A stretch of DNA of 33,772 nt, taken from contig PLDN01000093.1 in the NCBI GenBank assembly GCA_003136185.1, forward strand, positions 8,333 through 42,104, in the 5' to 3' direction. The DNA is from Acidimicrobiaceae bacterium (GTDB lineage Bacteria; Actinomycetota; Acidimicrobiia; Acidimicrobiales; Bog-793). The notes below the pieces were generated by a model. The model worked only from the letters and a program-made list of their open reading frames with translations, did not search any database and was not told the origin of the DNA. Shown in pieces: positions 31,984 through 33,772 of this stretch; position 1 is the first letter of the stretch, and each line of letters opens with the position of its first letter. The position numbers and the translations under genes are program-made.

Positions 31984-32021
31984 GGGCGGGTGGAGGCCCC
32001 TCTGCCCCCGGGGCCCCGCCC
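31984..32021. terminator. GC-rich bidirectional hairpin between DUF3089 and pfk genes
   Basis: GGGCGG (31984-31989) pairs with CCGCCC (32016-32021), and GGCCCC (31995-32000) pairs with GGGGCC (32010-32015), with a 5-base bulge on the left and a 9-base loop. It lies in the 106-base gap between convergent stops. It has no T-run. Confidence 0.6.
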
Positions 32022-32029
32022 GCTCCTTG

Positions 32030-33061
32030 TCATCCGAAGAACACCTCAGCAACCGACTCGAAGAGGTCCTTGTCGAGCGTCTTCAGTTGCGCGACCGCGT
32101 CGGCGATTGGCACTCGCTCGATCTTCGGACCGTGGAGTGCCACCATCTGGCCGAACGCCCCGTCGTGGACAGCGTCCACCGCCGCGGTCCCGAATCGAGT
32201 CGCGAGGACCCGGTCGAAGGCGCTCGGCGTCCCGCCCCGCTGGACGTGCCCGAGAATTGTGACGCGGGCTTCGAAGCCGGTACGGCGCTCGACCTCGTCG
32301 GCCACGACGTTTCCGATGCCGCCGAGCCTGGGGTGGCCGAACTGATCGAGCTCCGGTGACGCGATTGAGATCGTGCCCGCGGCCGGGAGAGCGCCTTCGG
32401 CCGTCACGACTATCGACGCGAAGCGCCCGGTGGAATGCCGGTGTTCGAGATAGGCGCAGACGGCGTCGATGTCGAACGGCTCTTCTGGCACGAGGATGAC
32501 CGTGGCGCCTCCGGCGATGCCGGCGTAGGTCGCGATCCAGCCCGCGTGGCGCCCCATGACCTCGCAGACGATCACCCTGTCGTGCGACTCCGCTGTCGTA
32601 TGGAGCCGGTCGATGGCCTCGGCCGCGATCTGGACGGCAGTATCGAAGCCAATCGTCGCGTCCGTCCCCGACAGGTCATTGTCGATCGTCTTCGGTATGC
32701 CGACCACATGAGCGCCTAGCAAGCCCAGCCGGTTGGCGACACCGAGCGTGTCCTCGCCACCGATTGCGATCAGCGCATCGATCCCGTCCCGCTCGAGCGT
32801 CTCGAGTGCCCGCTCGGTGGCGCCCTCGATCTTGAACGGGTTCGTTCGCGAGGTGCCGAGAATCGTGCCGCCCCGAGGCAGGATGCCGCGGCACCGCTCG
32901 ACATCGAGCGGAACCGCCTCGCCCTCGATGACCCCGCGCCAGCCGTCGAGGTAGCCGATCACTTCGTCGCTGTGGCCAACTTCGCATTTCCGCACGACGG
33001 CACGGATAGCCGCGTTCAAGCCGGGACAATCACCGCCGCCTGTGAGCACTCCGACACGCAT
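32030..33061 (-). CDS. pfkA: 6-phosphofructokinase, group III, PPi-type active-site residues
   Basis: 343 residues from ATG 33061, with AAGGAGG 5 bases upstream. It phosphorylates fructose 6-phosphate. VLTGGGDCPGLNA (donor site), IPKTIDNDLSGTD (catalytic Asp), VCEVMGRHAGWIA and LGHVQRGGTPSAFDRVLATRFG are all present. At the donor-deciding sites it has Asp104 (GGEDT) and Lys124 (PKTIDND), the residues of PPi-dependent or mixed enzymes; ATP-dependent enzymes have Gly104, as in E. coli and the Streptomyces group III enzyme (from memory). It is thus likely a reversible PPi-PFK (inference). It stands alone between a convergent lipoprotein gene and an LLM oxidoreductase gene that ends 71 bases upstream. 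Confidence 0.95.
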   Translation of the reverse strand: MRVGVLTGGGDCPGLNAAIRAVVRKCEVGHSDEVIGYLDGWRGVIEGEAVPLDVERCRGILPRGGTILGTSRTNPFKIEGATERALETLERDGIDALIAIGGEDTLGVANRLGLLGAHVVGIPKTIDNDLSGTDATIGFDTAVQIAAEAIDRLHTTAESHDRVIVCEVMGRHAGWIATYAGIAGGATVILVPEEPFDIDAVCAYLEHRHSTGRFASIVVTAEGALPAAGTISIASPELDQFGHPRLGGIGNVVADEVERRTGFEARVTILGHVQRGGTPSAFDRVLATRFGTAAVDAVHDGAFGQMVALHGPKIERVPIADAVAQLKTLDKDLFESVAEVFFG

Positions 33062-33131
33062 GTCGCCTCCTTCGAGCCAGACCTCCGGACCTCACGTCAT
33101 GGTCCCATACAAGCCCGACGCGGTGAGCGCC

Positions 33132-33772
33132 CTACACCGCACCCATGACCTGCTCAGCTACGAACGCCACGTGATCGAGATCAGAGAGGTCGAGCACCTG
33201 CAGGTAGACGCGGGAAACGCCCACCGCGGCATACGACTGCAGAACGGCGATCACCTCGTCTGGAGTGCCGGCTGCACCGTGCGCCCTGAGCTCGGAGGGC
33301 TCCCGACCTATCGCGGCGGCCCGACGCTCGATCTCCGTCTCGTTCGCGCCGCAGCACAACACGAGCGCCGCCGAGCGGCGCAGCGAGGCCGGATCTCGCC
33401 CGATATGCGCGCACGCCTCGTCGGCGAGCCCGTACAACCTCGCGCAGGCCCCGACCGACGCGAACGGGACGTTGAACTCGTCCGCGTGCCGCGCAGCCAG
33501 TGCTGGGGTGCGACGTGGTCCGTGACCACCGACGATGACGGGTGGCCGGGGTCGCTGCACGGGCTTCGGAAGGGCAGGGCTCGACTCGAGCTGATAGTAC
33601 TTGCCCTCGAAGGAGTATGTCTCGCCGGGGATCGTCCCCCATAGACCCGTGATGATCTCCAGCTGTTCGGTCAAACGATCGAAACGCTCGCCCAACTCCG
33701 GAAACGGGATGCCGTACGCGCGGTGCTCCTGCTCGAACCAGCCTGCACCAAGCCCGAGCTCGACCCGGCCGC
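33132..33772 (-). CDS. LLM-class (F420-dependent type) oxidoreductase, N-terminus beyond window
   Basis: The frame runs off the right end. The visible 212 residues begin GRVELGLGAGWFEQEHRAYGIPFPELGERFDRLTEQ, the family's LGxGAGW.ExE segment, followed by EGKYYQL and PPVIVGGHGPRRTPALAARHADEFN. These are hallmarks of luciferase-like monooxygenases that use F420 or FMN in actinobacteria (TIGR03560-like group). The C-terminus QSYAAVGVSRVYLQVLDLSDLDHVAFVAEQV is typical. The substrate is unknown. It could be co-transcribed with pfk, whose start is 71 bases further along. Confidence 0.88.
   Translation of the reverse strand, partial: GRVELGLGAGWFEQEHRAYGIPFPELGERFDRLTEQLEIITGLWGTIPGETYSFEGKYYQLESSPALPKPVQRPRPPVIVGGHGPRRTPALAARHADEFNVPFASVGACARLYGLADEACAHIGRDPASLRRSAALVLCCGANETEIERRAAAIGREPSELRAHGAAGTPDEVIAVLQSYAAVGVSRVYLQVLDLSDLDHVAFVAEQVMGAV

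Overview
This 33.8 kb, GC-rich window is a densely coded bacterial chromosome segment. It almost certainly comes from an actinobacterium, probably Acidimicrobiia or a near relative. The evidence is a WhiB iron-sulfur regulator, a mycothiol-dependent-type isomerase, a GlnR-like orphan response regulator beside two glutamine synthetases, an F420-type (LLM class) oxidoreductase, many GTG/TTG starts, 4-base ATGA/GTGA/TTGA overlaps, and several genes whose -10 box lies 5 to 8 bases before the start codon (leaderless-type). The class assignment is an inference; no rRNA or tRNA gene is visible.

Layout. (1) 1-5012, minus strand: one tightly packed run, read from the right as two ArsA/Get3-like ATPases, a stand-alone receiver domain, a CBS-pair CorC/HlyC protein, a DinB-like mycothiol-type enzyme and a PLP-dependent threonine/serine dehydratase cut by the window edge. 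(2) 5243-8275, plus strand: WhiB, an alpha/beta hydrolase, a NUDT19-like Nudix hydrolase and an MBL-fold hydrolase; the last three are coupled by overlapping starts and stops. (3) 8272-10329: an Mrp/ApbC Fe-S carrier, divergent from an ErpA/IscA Fe-S protein that is followed by RidA. The ArsA pair, WhiB, Nudix, MBL and RidA recall the Mycobacterium tuberculosis Rv3672c-Rv3681c neighbourhood. (4) 10393-11577: a seven-repeat YVTN beta-propeller lipoprotein. (5) 11608-15309, nitrogen assimilation: a GlnR-like regulator downstream of a Bacillus-type GS, which is divergent from an adenylylatable GlnA. (6) 15340-19645: a TetR-controlled accessory operon (DHA2-type MFS pump, aldo-keto reductase, a 40-residue membrane peptide, beta-hydroxyacid dehydrogenase). 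(7) 19702-20817: an SPFH membrane protein with a ribbon-helix-helix partner. (8) 21145-26927, c-di-GMP signalling: a dead-EAL/GAF/GGDEF/PAS protein and a convergent PASx4-GGDEF-EAL protein, with a chimeric thioredoxin-reductase relic between them. (9) 26966-33772, housekeeping and metabolism: YbjQ, histidine phosphatase, DEDDh exonuclease, PLP decarboxylase, pterin carbinolamine dehydratase, a DUF3089 lipoprotein, a 6-phosphofructokinase with PPi-type residues, and a partial LLM oxidoreductase.

The strongest leads for a second look are the Grx/TrxR deletion chimera at 23468-24085, the unlisted 40-residue membrane peptide at 16265-16387, the divergent two-GS locus with its own GlnR-like protein, the GGDEF protein with a dead EAL domain in front and a PAS domain behind, and the long structured leader of whiB. 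I saw no CRISPR array, insertion sequence, phage gene or clear defence system.
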